Shown one piece after another: positions 35,509-44,331 of a stretch of 64,000 nucleotides of DNA. Position 1 is the stretch's first letter. Every line of letters begins with the position of its first letter. A program made the position numbers and the translations under genes. Origin of the DNA: Achromobacter animicus (GTDB lineage Bacteria > Pseudomonadota > Gammaproteobacteria > Burkholderiales > Burkholderiaceae_B); NCBI RefSeq assembly GCF_902859585.1, contig NZ_CADIJM010000005.1:309613-373612 (forward strand), given 5' to 3'. Under the pieces are notes generated by a model. It was given only the letters and a program-made list of their open reading frames with translations, was not told the origin of the DNA and made no database searches.

Positions 35509-36384
35509 ATGAGCCGCTCTTTGAATGCGCTTTATGGCTGGCTGCTTCTGCTGCCAGCCATCGTGCTGCTCGCCGCCTTCACGCATTACCCGGCGGTGGC
35601 GACGCTTTGGCACAGCTTTTTCTCCACCCCAAAGGGCGCGCGCCCGGCCCGCTTCGTCGGGCTGGACAACTACGCGGTCATGCGCGACGACCCCGTGTTC
35701 TGGCAGTCGCTGTGGAACAACCTGTGGTTTGCGCTGGGCACCATTCCCACCTCGATCGGCATCGCGCTGATCATGGCGCTATGGGTCAACCGCAACCTCG
35801 CCGGGCGCGGGTTCCTGCGCATGGCGTACTTCACGCCGACCGTGCTGCCCATGGTGGCAGTCGCCAACATCTGGCTGTTCTTCTACACGCCGCAGTACGG
35901 GCTGATCGCGCAGGTGATGGGCTGGTTCGGCGCGCCGGGTCCCAACTGGCTGGGCAACCGCGAGACCGCGCTGCCCGCGCTGATGCTGGTGACCGTCTGG
36001 AAAGAGGCCGGCTTTTTCATGATCTTCTATCTGGCCGCGCTGCAGACGGTGTCGCCGTCGCTGCGTGAAGCGGCCATGCTGGAAGGCGCCTCGCGCTGGC
36101 AGTACTTCCGCCGCATCCTGTGGCCGCTGCTGATGCCCACCACGCTTTTCGTGCTGATCAATGCGCTGATCAACGCGTTCCGGCTGGTCGACCACGTGGT
36201 CGTGATGACGCGCGGCGGACCGGACAACGCCAGCACCTTGCTGCTCTATTACATCTACCAGGTGGGATTCAGCTTCTGGGACACGGCTTACGCCGCGACC
36301 CTGACCGTCGTGTTGCTGGTGGTGCTGGCGCTGACCGCGCTGATCAAGTTCCGCTGGCTGGACCGCAGGACGCACTACCAATGA
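35509..36384 (+). CDS. ABC transporter permease, UgpA-like
   Basis: This 291-residue CUT1-type permease has six predicted membrane helices. It begins with a short cytoplasmic end and the helix LYGWLLLLPAIVLLAAFTHYPAVATLWHSFF. The EAA loop is at LREAAMLEGASRWQYFRRILWPLLMPTT. It ends with VDHVVVMTRGGPDNASTLLLYYIYQ, a UgpA/MalF-type sequence. It is separated from the binding-protein gene by 16 bases and overlaps the next permease by 4 bases. Confidence 0.88.
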   Translation: MSRSLNALYGWLLLLPAIVLLAAFTHYPAVATLWHSFFSTPKGARPARFVGLDNYAVMRDDPVFWQSLWNNLWFALGTIPTSIGIALIMALWVNRNLAGRGFLRMAYFTPTVLPMVAVANIWLFFYTPQYGLIAQVMGWFGAPGPNWLGNRETALPALMLVTVWKEAGFFMIFYLAALQTVSPSLREAAMLEGASRWQYFRRILWPLLMPTTLFVLINALINAFRLVDHVVVMTRGGPDNASTLLLYYIYQVGFSFWDTAYAATLTVVLLVVLALTALIKFRWLDRRTHYQ

Positions 36385-37181
36385 AAGACAAGCTCGATAC
36401 CCTGGGCGCATGGGCGCTGGGCCTGTTGTGGATTTTGCCGCTGGCCTACGCGATGTGGGCGGCGTTTCATCCGCCGGCCTACGCCACCCGCTTCGATCTC
36501 TTCGCGCCGCTGACGCTGGATAACTTCGTCCGTGCCTGGAATGCAGCGCCGTTTCCGCGCTACTTCCTGAACACGTTCGTGCTGGTCACGATGGTGCTGG
36601 CCGCGCAGCTGGTGCTGTCGACGCTGGCGGGCTATGCGTTCGCGCGTTTCGAATTCCGCGGCCGCGATTTCGTGTTCATGCTGGTGCTGCTGCAGCTGAT
36701 GATCATGCCCGACGTGCTGCTGGTGGAAAACTACCGGTCGATGAGCCTTCTGGGCGTACGCGATACGGTGTTTGCAATCGGACTGCCGTACTTCGCCTCG
36801 GCCTTCGGCATCTTCCTGTTGCGCCAGACCTTCAAAACGGTTCCGCGCGAACTGGAAGAGGCGGCCCGCATGGAAGGCGCGAACGCGCTGCAGGTGCTCT
36901 GGAAGGTGTACGTGCCGCTGGCCAAGCCGATCTACGTGGCTTACGGGCTGGTGTCGGTGAGCCACCACTGGAACAACTTCCTGTGGCCGCTGATCATCAC
37001 CAACTCGGTGGAATCCCGGCCGCTGACGGTGGGCCTGCAGGTGTTCTCGTCCACCGACCAGGGCATCGACTGGTCCGTGATCACCGCCGCGACGCTGATG
37101 TCGGCCGCGCCGCTGCTGATCGCGTTCCTGCTGTTCCAGCGCCAGTTCGTGCAGTCGTTCATGCGGGCGGGAATCCGGTAG
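36381..37181 (+). CDS. ABC transporter permease, UgpE-like
   Basis: This 266-residue CUT1 permease of the UgpE/MalG type overlaps the first permease by ATGA. Hallmarks are helix 1 GLLWILPLAYAMWAAFHPP, NTFVLVTMVLAAQLVLSTLAGYAFARFEFRGRD, and the EAA loop ELEEAARMEGANALQVLWKVYVPLAKP. It ends FMRAGIR, the typical C-terminus that reads F...G(V/I)K/R. It completes the importer, and a strong terminator follows. Confidence 0.9.
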   Translation: MKDKLDTLGAWALGLLWILPLAYAMWAAFHPPAYATRFDLFAPLTLDNFVRAWNAAPFPRYFLNTFVLVTMVLAAQLVLSTLAGYAFARFEFRGRDFVFMLVLLQLMIMPDVLLVENYRSMSLLGVRDTVFAIGLPYFASAFGIFLLRQTFKTVPRELEEAARMEGANALQVLWKVYVPLAKPIYVAYGLVSVSHHWNNFLWPLIITNSVESRPLTVGLQVFSSTDQGIDWSVITAATLMSAAPLLIAFLLFQRQFVQSFMRAGIR

Positions 37182-37237
37182 GAATCCGTTAGCACGGCGC
37201 GCCGCACACATCGCGCCGCCGTAAACGCAGCGCACAA

Positions 37238-37263
37238 AAAACCCCGCCCAGGCGGGGTTTTTC
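37238..37263. terminator. Bidirectional terminator after the Ugp-like operon
   Basis: AAAACCCCGCC / GGCGGGGTTTTT with a 2-base centre is flanked by A and T runs. It ends the importer operon and also the convergent 105-residue hypothetical gene. Confidence 0.9.
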
Positions 37264-37287
37264 ACGGGTGGCGGGATGTTCGGCCGT

Positions 37288-37605
37288 TCAATACCCGACA
37301 GTCAGGCCCGGCAGATCCACGGTGATGCGCGGACGCTCCAGCGCCAACGCCAGGTGCTCGGCGAACTCGCGGGCTTCCTTTTCGTCGGTGGACAGCGTGT
37401 CGTAGCCCAGCGCGTCGGCCACGCCCAGCACCTTGTCCAGCAACAGGACCTTGCCGCTGGGCCGCAGGGGCTCGCAGCCCAGGGTTTCCCAGGCGCTGTC
37501 AAACCAGTCGCGCGCATCGGCCTGGCGTTGCGGGGAGGTTTCGACGTTCGCGGAGAGGTCCAGCGAACGCCGGGAGTCGAAAACGATGGTGATGTCGCTG
37601 CGCAT
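37288..37605 (-). CDS. Small soluble hypothetical protein
   Basis: This 105-residue protein was not recognised. It reads MRSDITIVFDSRRSLDLSANVETSPQRQADARDWFDSAWETLGCEP..., is acidic and helical in the middle (STDEKEAREFAEHLALALERP), and has no signal or membrane segment. GGAG is 11 bases before the ATG, and codon use (GC-rich third positions) looks real. It ends at the shared terminator. The gene on its 5' side (DUF1840) is co-oriented and 83 bp away. Confidence 0.6.
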   Translation of the reverse strand: MRSDITIVFDSRRSLDLSANVETSPQRQADARDWFDSAWETLGCEPLRPSGKVLLLDKVLGVADALGYDTLSTDEKEAREFAEHLALALERPRITVDLPGLTVGY

Positions 37606-37688
37606 GGGAATAAGGCTCCGTCAGAGGGCGTCAGGCCAACAGGGTAGGCAAAAAAAGCCGGACAGATTGTCCGTCGGGCGACATAGTC

Positions 37689-38036
37689 TTACCAGCCCCG
37701 CGAGACTTCCCAAGTGACCTCGGCGCCTGCGGCCTGCGACTGGCGCATCATGTCCAGCAGGGGGAAGGCACGCTCCTTCAGACCGACCGCGCGCGCCATC
37801 GGGGCGACGGGCGCCTTGTCTTCGTCGTCCTCGTCCGGGCTTTCGTGGGCGTGCTGGTACTCGTCGATCGCGCGTTCGATGCCGCTGATGGCCGGTCCAA
37901 GCTGCTCCACGGTGAAGACGCCGCGCTCGGGGATCTTGTCGCCGACCGGCTTGCCGGCCGCCTGCAACAGGGCGCCCGCGTGGTCGGTCAGCATCAGGAC
38001 TTCGGCCACGACCTTGGAGTGAAAAGTGATCAGCAT
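37689..38036 (-). CDS. DUF1840 family protein
   Basis: This 115-residue protein begins [29 protein letters not shown], the recognisable start of DUF1840 proteins, which are small cytoplasmic proteins of betaproteobacteria without a known role. The rest contains an acidic linker ([14 protein letters not shown]) and an [31 protein letters not shown]-terminus. AGGAG lies 8 bases upstream of the ATG at 38036. It is divergent from argS with a 270-bp gap that contains no other supported gene. Confidence 0.75.
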   Translation of the reverse strand: MLITFHSKVVAEVLMLTDHAGALLQAAGKPVGDKIPERGVFTVEQLGPAISGIERAIDEYQHAHESPDEDDEDKAPVAPMARAVGLKERAFPLLDMMRQSQAAGAEVTWEVSRGW

Positions 38037-38306
38037 ATTCCGGTCTCCTACATTGATTACCTTAGCTCCGTACACTACCCCAACGCCCCCATGATGCCAA
38101 CTGGCGCCCCCAAATCAACTATGATTCAGGGGTTTCCCGTGACAGCAGGCGCCGCGCCGGCCCCCAGATTTCCGGCACATGCGCGCCGGCTTGCCCGCCG
38201 CCGCCGGACAGAACCGCGAGCCAGCCTGCGGGCACGGCGCGGATCGCCGGCAGGCCGCAAGCGCCGTGCCGCCATCGTCACTCACTCAGAACCACGCCAG
38301 ACGCCC

Positions 38307-39992
38307 ATGCTCCTCGAGCAACAAAAACAGCTTATCTCCCTGATCCAGGCCGCCGTCGCGCAGAGCCTGCCCGACGCCCAGCCCAACGTGCTGCTGGAGC
38401 GCCCCAAGGTTGCCGCCCATGGCGACGTCGCCACCAACGTGGCCATGCAGCTGGCCAAGCCGGCCCGCCGCAATCCCCGCGAACTGGCCCAGGGCATCGT
38501 CGACGCCGTGATGGCCAATCCCGACGCCGCCGCGCTGGTCGAAAGTGCTGAAGTGGCCGGTCCTGGCTTCATCAACCTGCGCATCACGCCGGCTGCCCGC
38601 CAGGCCGTGATCGCCGCGGTGGCTGAGCAGGGCGATGCCTACGGCCGCGCCGCGCGCCTGGGCGAAAAGATTTTGGTCGAATTCGTGTCGGCCAACCCCA
38701 CCGGTCCGCTGCACGTGGGCCATGCCCGCCAGGCCGCGCTGGGCGACGCGCTGTGCCGTCTGTACGACGCCGTGGGCTGGGACGTCACACGCGAGTTCTA
38801 TTACAACGACGCCGGCAACCAGATCCAGAACCTGGCGATCAGCGTGCAGGCCCGCGCCCGCGGCCTGACCACCGATTCCCCCGACTGGCCCGAAGACGGC
38901 TACAAGGGCGACTACATCGCCGACATCGCCCGCGACTTCCAGGACGGCAAGACCATCCAGGCGTCCGACGGCGAGCCCGTCACCGCCACCGGCAACATCG
39001 ACGACCTGGACGACATCCGCGCCTTTGCCGTGGCCTACCTGCGCCGCGAGCAGGACCTGGACCTGCAGGCCTTCGGCCTGGCGTTCGACAATTACTACCT
39101 GGAAAGCTCGCTCTACACGTCCGGCCGCGTCGAAGCGACGGTCAAGGCGCTGATCGCCGGCGGCCATACCTACGAGGAAGGCGGCGCGCTGTGGCTGCGC
39201 ACCACCGAGCTGGGCACGGGCGACGACAAAGATCGCGTGATGCGCAAAAGCGAGGGCGGCTACACCTATTTCGTCCCCGACGTGGCCTACCACAAGGCCA
39301 AATGGGAGCGCGGCTTCCATCGCGCCGTGAACATCCAGGGCAGCGACCACCACGGCACCGTGGCTCGCGTGCGCGCCGGCCTGCAGGCGCTGGAAGAGGG
39401 CATCCCGAAGGACTACCCGTCCTACGTGCTGCACAAGATGGTCAAGGTGATGCGCGGCGGCGAAGAGGTCAAGATCTCCAAGCGCGCCGGCAGCTACGTC
39501 ACCATGCGCGACCTGATCGACTGGGTCGGCCGCGACGCCGTCCGCTACTTCCTGATCCAGCGCCGCGCCGACACGGAATTCGTGTTCGACGTGGACCTGG
39601 CCCTGTCCAAGAGCGACGAGAACCCCGTCTACTACATCCAGTACGCCCACGCGCGCATCTGCTCGGTCATCAACAACGCGGGCATGCCCGCCGCCGACGT
39701 GGCCCAGGCCGACGCCGCGCTGCTGACGGCCCCGACCGAATTCGCGCTGATGCAGCGCCTGGCCGAGTTCCCCCAGGTGGTGGCGCTGGCCGCCCAGGAC
39801 CTGTCGCCGCACCACATCGCCTTCTGGCTGCGCGACTGCGCGTCGGACTTCCACGGCTGGTACAACGCCGAACGCGTGCTGGTCGACGACACCGCCGTGA
39901 AGCTGGCCCGCTTGCGCCTGGCCGCCACGACCCGCCAGGTGCTGGCCAACGGCCTCGCGCTGTTGGGCGTTTCCGCGCCCGAGCGGATGTAA
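38307..39992 (+). CDS. argS: Arginyl-tRNA synthetase
   Basis: This 561-residue class I synthetase charges tRNA-Arg. The N-terminal additional domain starts [18 protein letters not shown]. The HIGH-type motif is in [20 protein letters not shown], and the KMSKS-like loop reads [16 protein letters not shown]. The anticodon-binding DALR domain at the C-terminus ends [19 protein letters not shown]. The length agrees with bacterial ArgS (~560). The ATG at 38307 was taken; the frame stays open well upstream over non-conserved sequence. It leads a cluster with a SPOR-domain gene and dsbA. Confidence 0.96.
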   Translation: MLLEQQKQLISLIQAAVAQSLPDAQPNVLLERPKVAAHGDVATNVAMQLAKPARRNPRELAQGIVDAVMANPDAAALVESAEVAGPGFINLRITPAARQAVIAAVAEQGDAYGRAARLGEKILVEFVSANPTGPLHVGHARQAALGDALCRLYDAVGWDVTREFYYNDAGNQIQNLAISVQARARGLTTDSPDWPEDGYKGDYIADIARDFQDGKTIQASDGEPVTATGNIDDLDDIRAFAVAYLRREQDLDLQAFGLAFDNYYLESSLYTSGRVEATVKALIAGGHTYEEGGALWLRTTELGTGDDKDRVMRKSEGGYTYFVPDVAYHKAKWERGFHRAVNIQGSDHHGTVARVRAGLQALEEGIPKDYPSYVLHKMVKVMRGGEEVKISKRAGSYVTMRDLIDWVGRDAVRYFLIQRRADTEFVFDVDLALSKSDENPVYYIQYAHARICSVINNAGMPAADVAQADAALLTAPTEFALMQRLAEFPQVVALAAQDLSPHHIAFWLRDCASDFHGWYNAERVLVDDTAVKLARLRLAATTRQVLANGLALLGVSAPERM

Positions 39993-40001
39993 CATCGGTT
40001 C

Positions 40002-40718
40002 ATGGCAACCAAGCGCAAATCCACCCGCCGTTCCTCCGGCGAAAGCGGCAGCACCCTGTACGGGGCGCTGGCCGGTCTGCTGATCGGGCTGATCGTCGCC
40101 GCCGTCGTCGCGTTCTATGTCACCAAGGCGCCCGTTCCCTTCGTGGACCGGGCCAGCCGCCAGGGCGATACGGGCAAGCTGCCCGATCCACGCTCGGCGC
40201 CGGACCCCAACGCCGGCCTGTATGGCCGCGACGGGGCTGCAGGCGCGCCGCCTACCGGTCCCACCGCCACCGCGCCGGCCCCGCTGCCGGGTGCGGGCGC
40301 ACCGTCCAAGGGCGATGAAACGCCCGCCAAGCTGGACGACCTGGGCGCGCTGATCGCCACGCTGCCCACCTCCCGGGCGCCGGCTGCTGCGCCGTCGGCG
40401 CCCCCCGCCACGGCGTCCACGCCCACGCCCATCTCCAAGGCCGCCCCCACGGCGACGGCATCCGCCAAACCGTCCGCGCCCGCCGCCAACGGCACGTACT
40501 ACCTGCAAGCCGGCGCCTTCCGCGGCGAGAACGACGCCGAATCGCTCAAGGCGCGCATCATCCTTTTGGGTCTGCCGGTCGCGGTACAGAAGGCGGAATT
40601 GAACGGCAAGCCCATCAACCGCGTCCGGGTCGGTCCGTTTGCCCGCCTGGACGACATGAACCGGGCGCGCGGACGCCTGGGCGAGAACAAGATCGAAACC
40701 GCCGTGGTGCGCCAATAG
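40002..40718 (+). CDS. SPOR-domain membrane protein (FtsN-like)
   Basis: This 238-residue protein has a basic N-terminus (MATKRKSTRRSSGESG), one membrane helix (YGALAGLLIGLIVAAVVAFYV, about 21-42), a long Pro/Ala-rich periplasmic linker and a C-terminal SPOR domain from about 165 (GTYYLQAGAFRGENDAESLKARI... RVRVGPFARLDDMNRARGRL). SPOR domains bind denuded glycan strands at the septum, so a cell-division role like FtsN is likely. It begins 9 bases after argS and is probably co-transcribed with it. Confidence 0.85.
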   Translation: MATKRKSTRRSSGESGSTLYGALAGLLIGLIVAAVVAFYVTKAPVPFVDRASRQGDTGKLPDPRSAPDPNAGLYGRDGAAGAPPTGPTATAPAPLPGAGAPSKGDETPAKLDDLGALIATLPTSRAPAAAPSAPPATASTPTPISKAAPTATASAKPSAPAANGTYYLQAGAFRGENDAESLKARIILLGLPVAVQKAELNGKPINRVRVGPFARLDDMNRARGRLGENKIETAVVRQ

Positions 40719-40797
40719 CGCTACGCGGCGGATCGTTTTGCATTGAACTAATCCGGCCCCGGGCCTGTCTGTAGCCTTTTATTCAGGAACCTCACCC

Positions 40798-41430
40798 ATG
40801 CTGTCCCCCAAGCTCATCCGCATCCTGGCAGCCGCCGCGCTGACCGCCACGGCGTTCTTCAGCCCGGCCAGCCACGCGCAAGGCGCCCAGCAGTACGTGC
40901 CGATCAACCCGCCGCTGCCGTCGGACACCCCGGGCAAGGTCGAGGTCCTGGAATTCTTCGCCTACACCTGCCCGCACTGCGCCGCCATGGAACCCATGGT
41001 CGAAGACTGGGCCAAGACCGCGCCGTCCGACGTCGTCTTGAAGCAGGTTCCCATCGCCTTCAATGCCGGCATGAAGCCGCTGCAGCAGCTGTACTACACG
41101 CTGCTGGCGCTGGACCGTCCCGACCTGCACCCCAAGGTCTTCACGGCCATCCACGGCGAACACAAGCGCCTGTTCGACAAGAAGGCCATGGGTGAATGGA
41201 TTGCGACCCAGGGCGTGGACCGCGCCAAGTTCGACTCGGTGTTCGATTCGTTCAGCGTGCAGACGCAGGTGCAACGCGCCAACCAGCTGGCCGAGGCCTA
41301 TCGCATCGAAGGCACCCCGTCGTTTGCCGTGGGCGGCAAGTTCATGACCTCGCCGGTCATGGCGGGCAACAGCTACGAAGGCGCGCTGAAGGAAGTCAAC
41401 GCGCTGATTCCGATGGCGCGCGCGAAGTAA
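40798..41430 (+). CDS. dsbA: Thiol:disulfide interchange protein DsbA
   Basis: This 210-residue periplasmic oxidase introduces disulfides into exported proteins. It has signal peptide [27 protein letters not shown], then a thioredoxin fold with active site C58-P-H-C61 ([14 protein letters not shown]), the sequence typical for DsbA. The cis-proline loop reads [13 protein letters not shown]. The helical insertion lies between them. AGGA is 9 bases upstream. It follows the SPOR gene by 79 bp and ends at a bidirectional terminator. Confidence 0.94.
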   Translation: MLSPKLIRILAAAALTATAFFSPASHAQGAQQYVPINPPLPSDTPGKVEVLEFFAYTCPHCAAMEPMVEDWAKTAPSDVVLKQVPIAFNAGMKPLQQLYYTLLALDRPDLHPKVFTAIHGEHKRLFDKKAMGEWIATQGVDRAKFDSVFDSFSVQTQVQRANQLAEAYRIEGTPSFAVGGKFMTSPVMAGNSYEGALKEVNALIPMARAK

Positions 41431-41453
41431 TCCGCGCCAAGCGCTGCAATGAA

Positions 41454-41489
41454 AACGCCCCGAGCCTTTCCAGGCCGGGGCGTTTTTCT
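41454..41489. terminator. Bidirectional terminator between dsbA and the metC-like gene
   Basis: AACGCCCCG / CGGGGCGTT (41454-41462 and 41476-41484), with an inner GCCT/AGGC extension, runs into TTTTCTT on the plus strand and is preceded by GAAAA for the minus strand. Confidence 0.85.
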
Positions 41490-41512
41490 TCAGGCGTATC
41501 GCAGCCGCGTGG

Positions 41513-42706
41513 CTATTCCTTGACCGCCGCAGCCTGCTCAAACGCCTGCGTCAGGTCCGCAATGATGTCCTCGGGCGACTCCAGCCCGATGTGCAGGCGT
41601 ACGACCGGGTTCTCGCCTTCGCCCCAATAGCCGTGCTTGGACAGATCCTTCGGCGACACGAGCTGCACCAGGCTTTCATAGCCGCCCCACGAGAAACCGA
41701 TGCCAAAGAGCGTCAGCGCATCGACAAAGCGGCGCGCGGCGGCCGGGGACAGGGCCAGTTCGGCCGACAGCATGCCGTTCGAACCCGTGCAATCGCGTTT
41801 CCACAATTCGTGGCCGGGATCCTTGGGCCAGGCCGGATGGAACAAGCGCACGGTTTCGGGACGGGAATTCAGGAACTCGCACACCTGCATCGCGTGGCGC
41901 GCATGCTGCGCCATGCGGATGGGCATGGTGCGCACGCCGCGCAGCGCCAGCCACGCGTCGTCGGCGCTGATCGAATACCCCATCGCATACTGCGTGCGGT
42001 TCAGCTTGCGGGCGATGCCTTCGTCGTTGGTGACCACCGCGCCCAGCATCAGGTCGGAGTGTCCGCCCACGTACTTGGTGCCGGCAATGACCGAGACCTG
42101 CGCGCCCAGCGTCAGCGGCCGATAGATATAGCCGGAACCCCAAGTGTTGTCGGTGGCCAGCACCAGCCCGTGGCGCTGCGCGACGGCAGCCATGGCGCCC
42201 ATGTCCAGCATCTCGAACAGCAGCGAGCCGGGCGATTCCACATACAGCAGCTTAGTGTTGGGCCGCACCAGCGCATCGACGTCTTCGCCGGCGGCAAAGT
42301 ACGTGATCTCGATGTTCATGCGCTTGAGCACCGCATCGTCCAGCTCGCGCATCGGGCCGTACACGCTGTCGGAGATCAGCGCATGGTCGCCGGCCGAGCA
42401 CAGCGCCATCATCACCATCGTCATGGCCGACAGCCCCGAGGACGCCAGATAGCAATGCGTGCCGCCTTCCAGCTGCGTGAAGACCTCTTCCAGCGCGGCA
42501 TGGGTGTCCATGCCCATGCGCCCGTACGTGGACGCGCGGCCGCCAGCCGCCTTGCTGCGCTGCGCGTTTTCCAGCGCGGCGATATTGGCAAAGCGCACCG
42601 TGCTGGCCCGCATGGGCGGCAGCGGCACCGGCGCCGTGCCGGTCTCGGGGTTGAACGGGGCGGTGCCCGCGTGCTGGAGAACCGTATCGATGTGTTTGGT
42701 AGGCAT
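41513..42706 (-). CDS. metC: Cystathionine beta-lyase
   Basis: This 397-residue Cys/Met-metabolism PLP enzyme has YGRMGMDTHAALEEVFTQLEGGTHCYLASSGLSAMTMVMMAL (substrate and PLP phosphate contacts), ATDNTWGSGYIYRPLTLGA with the PLP-N1 aspartate, and VSVIAGTKYVGGHSDLMLG with the Schiff-base lysine. The Trp in DNTWGSG and the overall sequence fit the MetC branch (cystathionine to homocysteine) rather than MetB. The start at MPTKHIDTV (42706) is conserved in the family; no strong Shine-Dalgarno sequence is seen. The symbol follows the best family fit. Confidence 0.82.
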   Translation of the reverse strand: MPTKHIDTVLQHAGTAPFNPETGTAPVPLPPMRASTVRFANIAALENAQRSKAAGGRASTYGRMGMDTHAALEEVFTQLEGGTHCYLASSGLSAMTMVMMALCSAGDHALISDSVYGPMRELDDAVLKRMNIEITYFAAGEDVDALVRPNTKLLYVESPGSLLFEMLDMGAMAAVAQRHGLVLATDNTWGSGYIYRPLTLGAQVSVIAGTKYVGGHSDLMLGAVVTNDEGIARKLNRTQYAMGYSISADDAWLALRGVRTMPIRMAQHARHAMQVCEFLNSRPETVRLFHPAWPKDPGHELWKRDCTGSNGMLSAELALSPAAARRFVDALTLFGIGFSWGGYESLVQLVSPKDLSKHGYWGEGENPVVRLHIGLESPEDIIADLTQAFEQAAAVKE

Positions 42707-42764
42707 CTTGTGGAGGTGCGTCAAAACCTGGAAAACCAAACCATATCAGGACGCGGCCGGAATT

Positions 42765-43484
42765 TCAGCCGATCCATTGGACCGTCTCGGACAAATCCGC
42801 GCGCCGGGTGCGATAGCTGTTGGCCGGATGCGCCGTGTCTTCGAAGCCGAACGAGATGCCGCAGACTACGCGCCGGCCGGGCGCGATGCCCAGCACTTCA
42901 CGCAAGACCTCGGGATACATCGCCAGCGAGGCTTGCGCCACGGTTGCGACGCCGTTGGCCTGGGCGGCGAGCAGGAAGTTGGCGACATAGCCGCCGCAGT
43001 CCATCGCGCCGTACTCGCCCAGCGCCTCGTCGATCGTGATGATCGCGACGTGCGGCGCGTCAAAGAGCGCGAAGTTGCGCATCTCCTGGCGCCGGTAGGC
43101 CTCGCGGTCGCCGCGCGGCACGCCGACGGCGCCGTACAGCTGGAAACCGGACTCGCGGCGGCGGGCCAGGTATTCGTCCCGGTATTCGCGCGGGAACGGA
43201 AAGTCGGGCGTGAAACCCTCGACCTGCGCGCGGCGCTCCAGTGCATCGCGCAGGCGCCGCGTGCCGTCGCCTTCAGTGATCGCCACCTGCCACGGCTGGC
43301 AGTTGCACCAGGACGCCGTGCGCTGCGCCAGCGTCAATATGCGTTCGACGGTCACGCGAGGCACAGGCTTCGGCAGAAAGGCGCGGCAGCTGTGGCGGGC
43401 AAGCAGCCAGTCCTCGAGCGCGGTATCGGGCAGGGCGTTGTTGGCGTTATCGGTGTTATTGGCGTTCTGAGCGGCAACGGTCAT
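42765..43484 (-). CDS. Nitroreductase-family FMN oxidoreductase
   Basis: This 239-residue protein has the nitroreductase pattern ALEDWLLARHSCRAFLPKPVPRVTVERILTLAQRTASWCNCQPWQVAI near the N-terminus, where RHSCRAF binds FMN phosphate and SWCNCQPW takes the usual S.....PW place. A C-terminal IAPGRRVVCGISFGFED is the standard family strand. Such enzymes reduce nitroaromatics, quinones or enones with NAD(P)H. It ends 58 bp from the metC-like start and may share its transcript. An Asn/Thr-rich stretch (NANNTDNANN) precedes the fold. Confidence 0.82.
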   Translation of the reverse strand: MTVAAQNANNTDNANNALPDTALEDWLLARHSCRAFLPKPVPRVTVERILTLAQRTASWCNCQPWQVAITEGDGTRRLRDALERRAQVEGFTPDFPFPREYRDEYLARRRESGFQLYGAVGVPRGDREAYRRQEMRNFALFDAPHVAIITIDEALGEYGAMDCGGYVANFLLAAQANGVATVAQASLAMYPEVLREVLGIAPGRRVVCGISFGFEDTAHPANSYRTRRADLSETVQWIG

Positions 43485-43589
43485 GATCGGTCTGTCTCCT
43501 GTCGTGGTCGGCTTTGCCCTTATCATGCCACTTGCTGTCCGCCACCGTCCCGCCCGTCGCATCCGCTGCTCTGTTACCGAAGAGACTCC

Positions 43590-44216
43590 ATGCTGCCCCT
43601 CGACACCCTCATCGCATTCTTTGGCATTGCCGTGCTGCTGGCGCTGACGCCGGGGCCGGACAACCTATTTGTGCTGATGCAGTCCGCCATCTGGGGACGC
43701 AAGGCGGGCATGTTCGTGGTGCTCGGGTTGTGCACGGGACTGCTGGGACACACGGCGGCGGTTGCGGTTGGCTTGGCCGCAGTATTTGCCGCGTCGCCCG
43801 TGGCGTTTACGGTGCTAAAGCTGGCGGGCGCGGCCTATCTGGCGTATCTGGCTTGGCAGATCCTGCGCGCCCCCGTCGAATCCGAAGACGGCAAACGTCC
43901 CGAACCCATGCGGCCCGGCGCGTTGTACCGCCGCGGCATCGTCATGAACCTTACCAATCCGAAAGTGCTGCTGTTCTTCTTCGCCTTCCTGCCGCAGTTC
44001 ACGTCTCCGCGGCTCGGGCCGGTCGGATTGCAGACCATGCAACTGGGCGCGGTGTTCATCGTGTCGACGCTGCTGGTGTTCGGGGCGATCGCATTCTTCT
44101 CGGGTGCGTTCGGGGAATTGCTGCAGCGTTCGGTCACGGCCAAGCGCTGGTTGAATCGCATTGCCGCGCTGGTGTTCGTCGGGCTGGCGGTCAGGCTGGC
44201 GACGGCTTCCCGCTAG
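43590..44216 (+). CDS. LysE-family translocator
   Basis: This 208-residue exporter begins MLPLDTLIAFFGIAVLLALTPGPDNLFVLMQSAIWGRKAGMFVVLGLCTG, with the diagnostic TPGPD motif and glycine-rich loop. LTNPKVLLFFFAFLPQF is the central NPK motif. About six membrane helices are visible. It is divergent from the nitroreductase. The substrate is unknown, presumably an amino acid. It is only distantly similar to the other LysE-family gene in the window at 18.8 kb. Confidence 0.88.
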   Translation: MLPLDTLIAFFGIAVLLALTPGPDNLFVLMQSAIWGRKAGMFVVLGLCTGLLGHTAAVAVGLAAVFAASPVAFTVLKLAGAAYLAYLAWQILRAPVESEDGKRPEPMRPGALYRRGIVMNLTNPKVLLFFFAFLPQFTSPRLGPVGLQTMQLGAVFIVSTLLVFGAIAFFSGAFGELLQRSVTAKRWLNRIAALVFVGLAVRLATASR

Positions 44217-44331
44217 ACACCGCTAATCGTCGCGCTGGCACTGATCACCAGCGGCGGCACGCGATCAGCGGGACACCGGCAGCCGGACACGAGCAGCGAC
44301 GCTCGCATCCCCCAGCCGCCCACCATGCCAA

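Noticed and set aside
37845-38306. Upstream extension of the argS frame
   Set aside because: Family similarity starts at MLLEQQKQL (38307); the upstream part overlaps the DUF1840 gene on the other strand and is low in family-like sequence.
38286-40715. An 809-residue open frame on the minus strand opposite argS and the SPOR gene
   Set aside because: It has no recognisable domain, a His/Arg/Gly-rich composition typical of antisense translation of GC-rich genes, and it lies entirely over well-supported genes.
44217-44331. Possible terminator or repeat between the LysE-family and MBL genes
   Set aside because: Several short GC repeats (CAGCGG, CGATCAGCG) but no stem followed by a T run; nothing specific could be supported.
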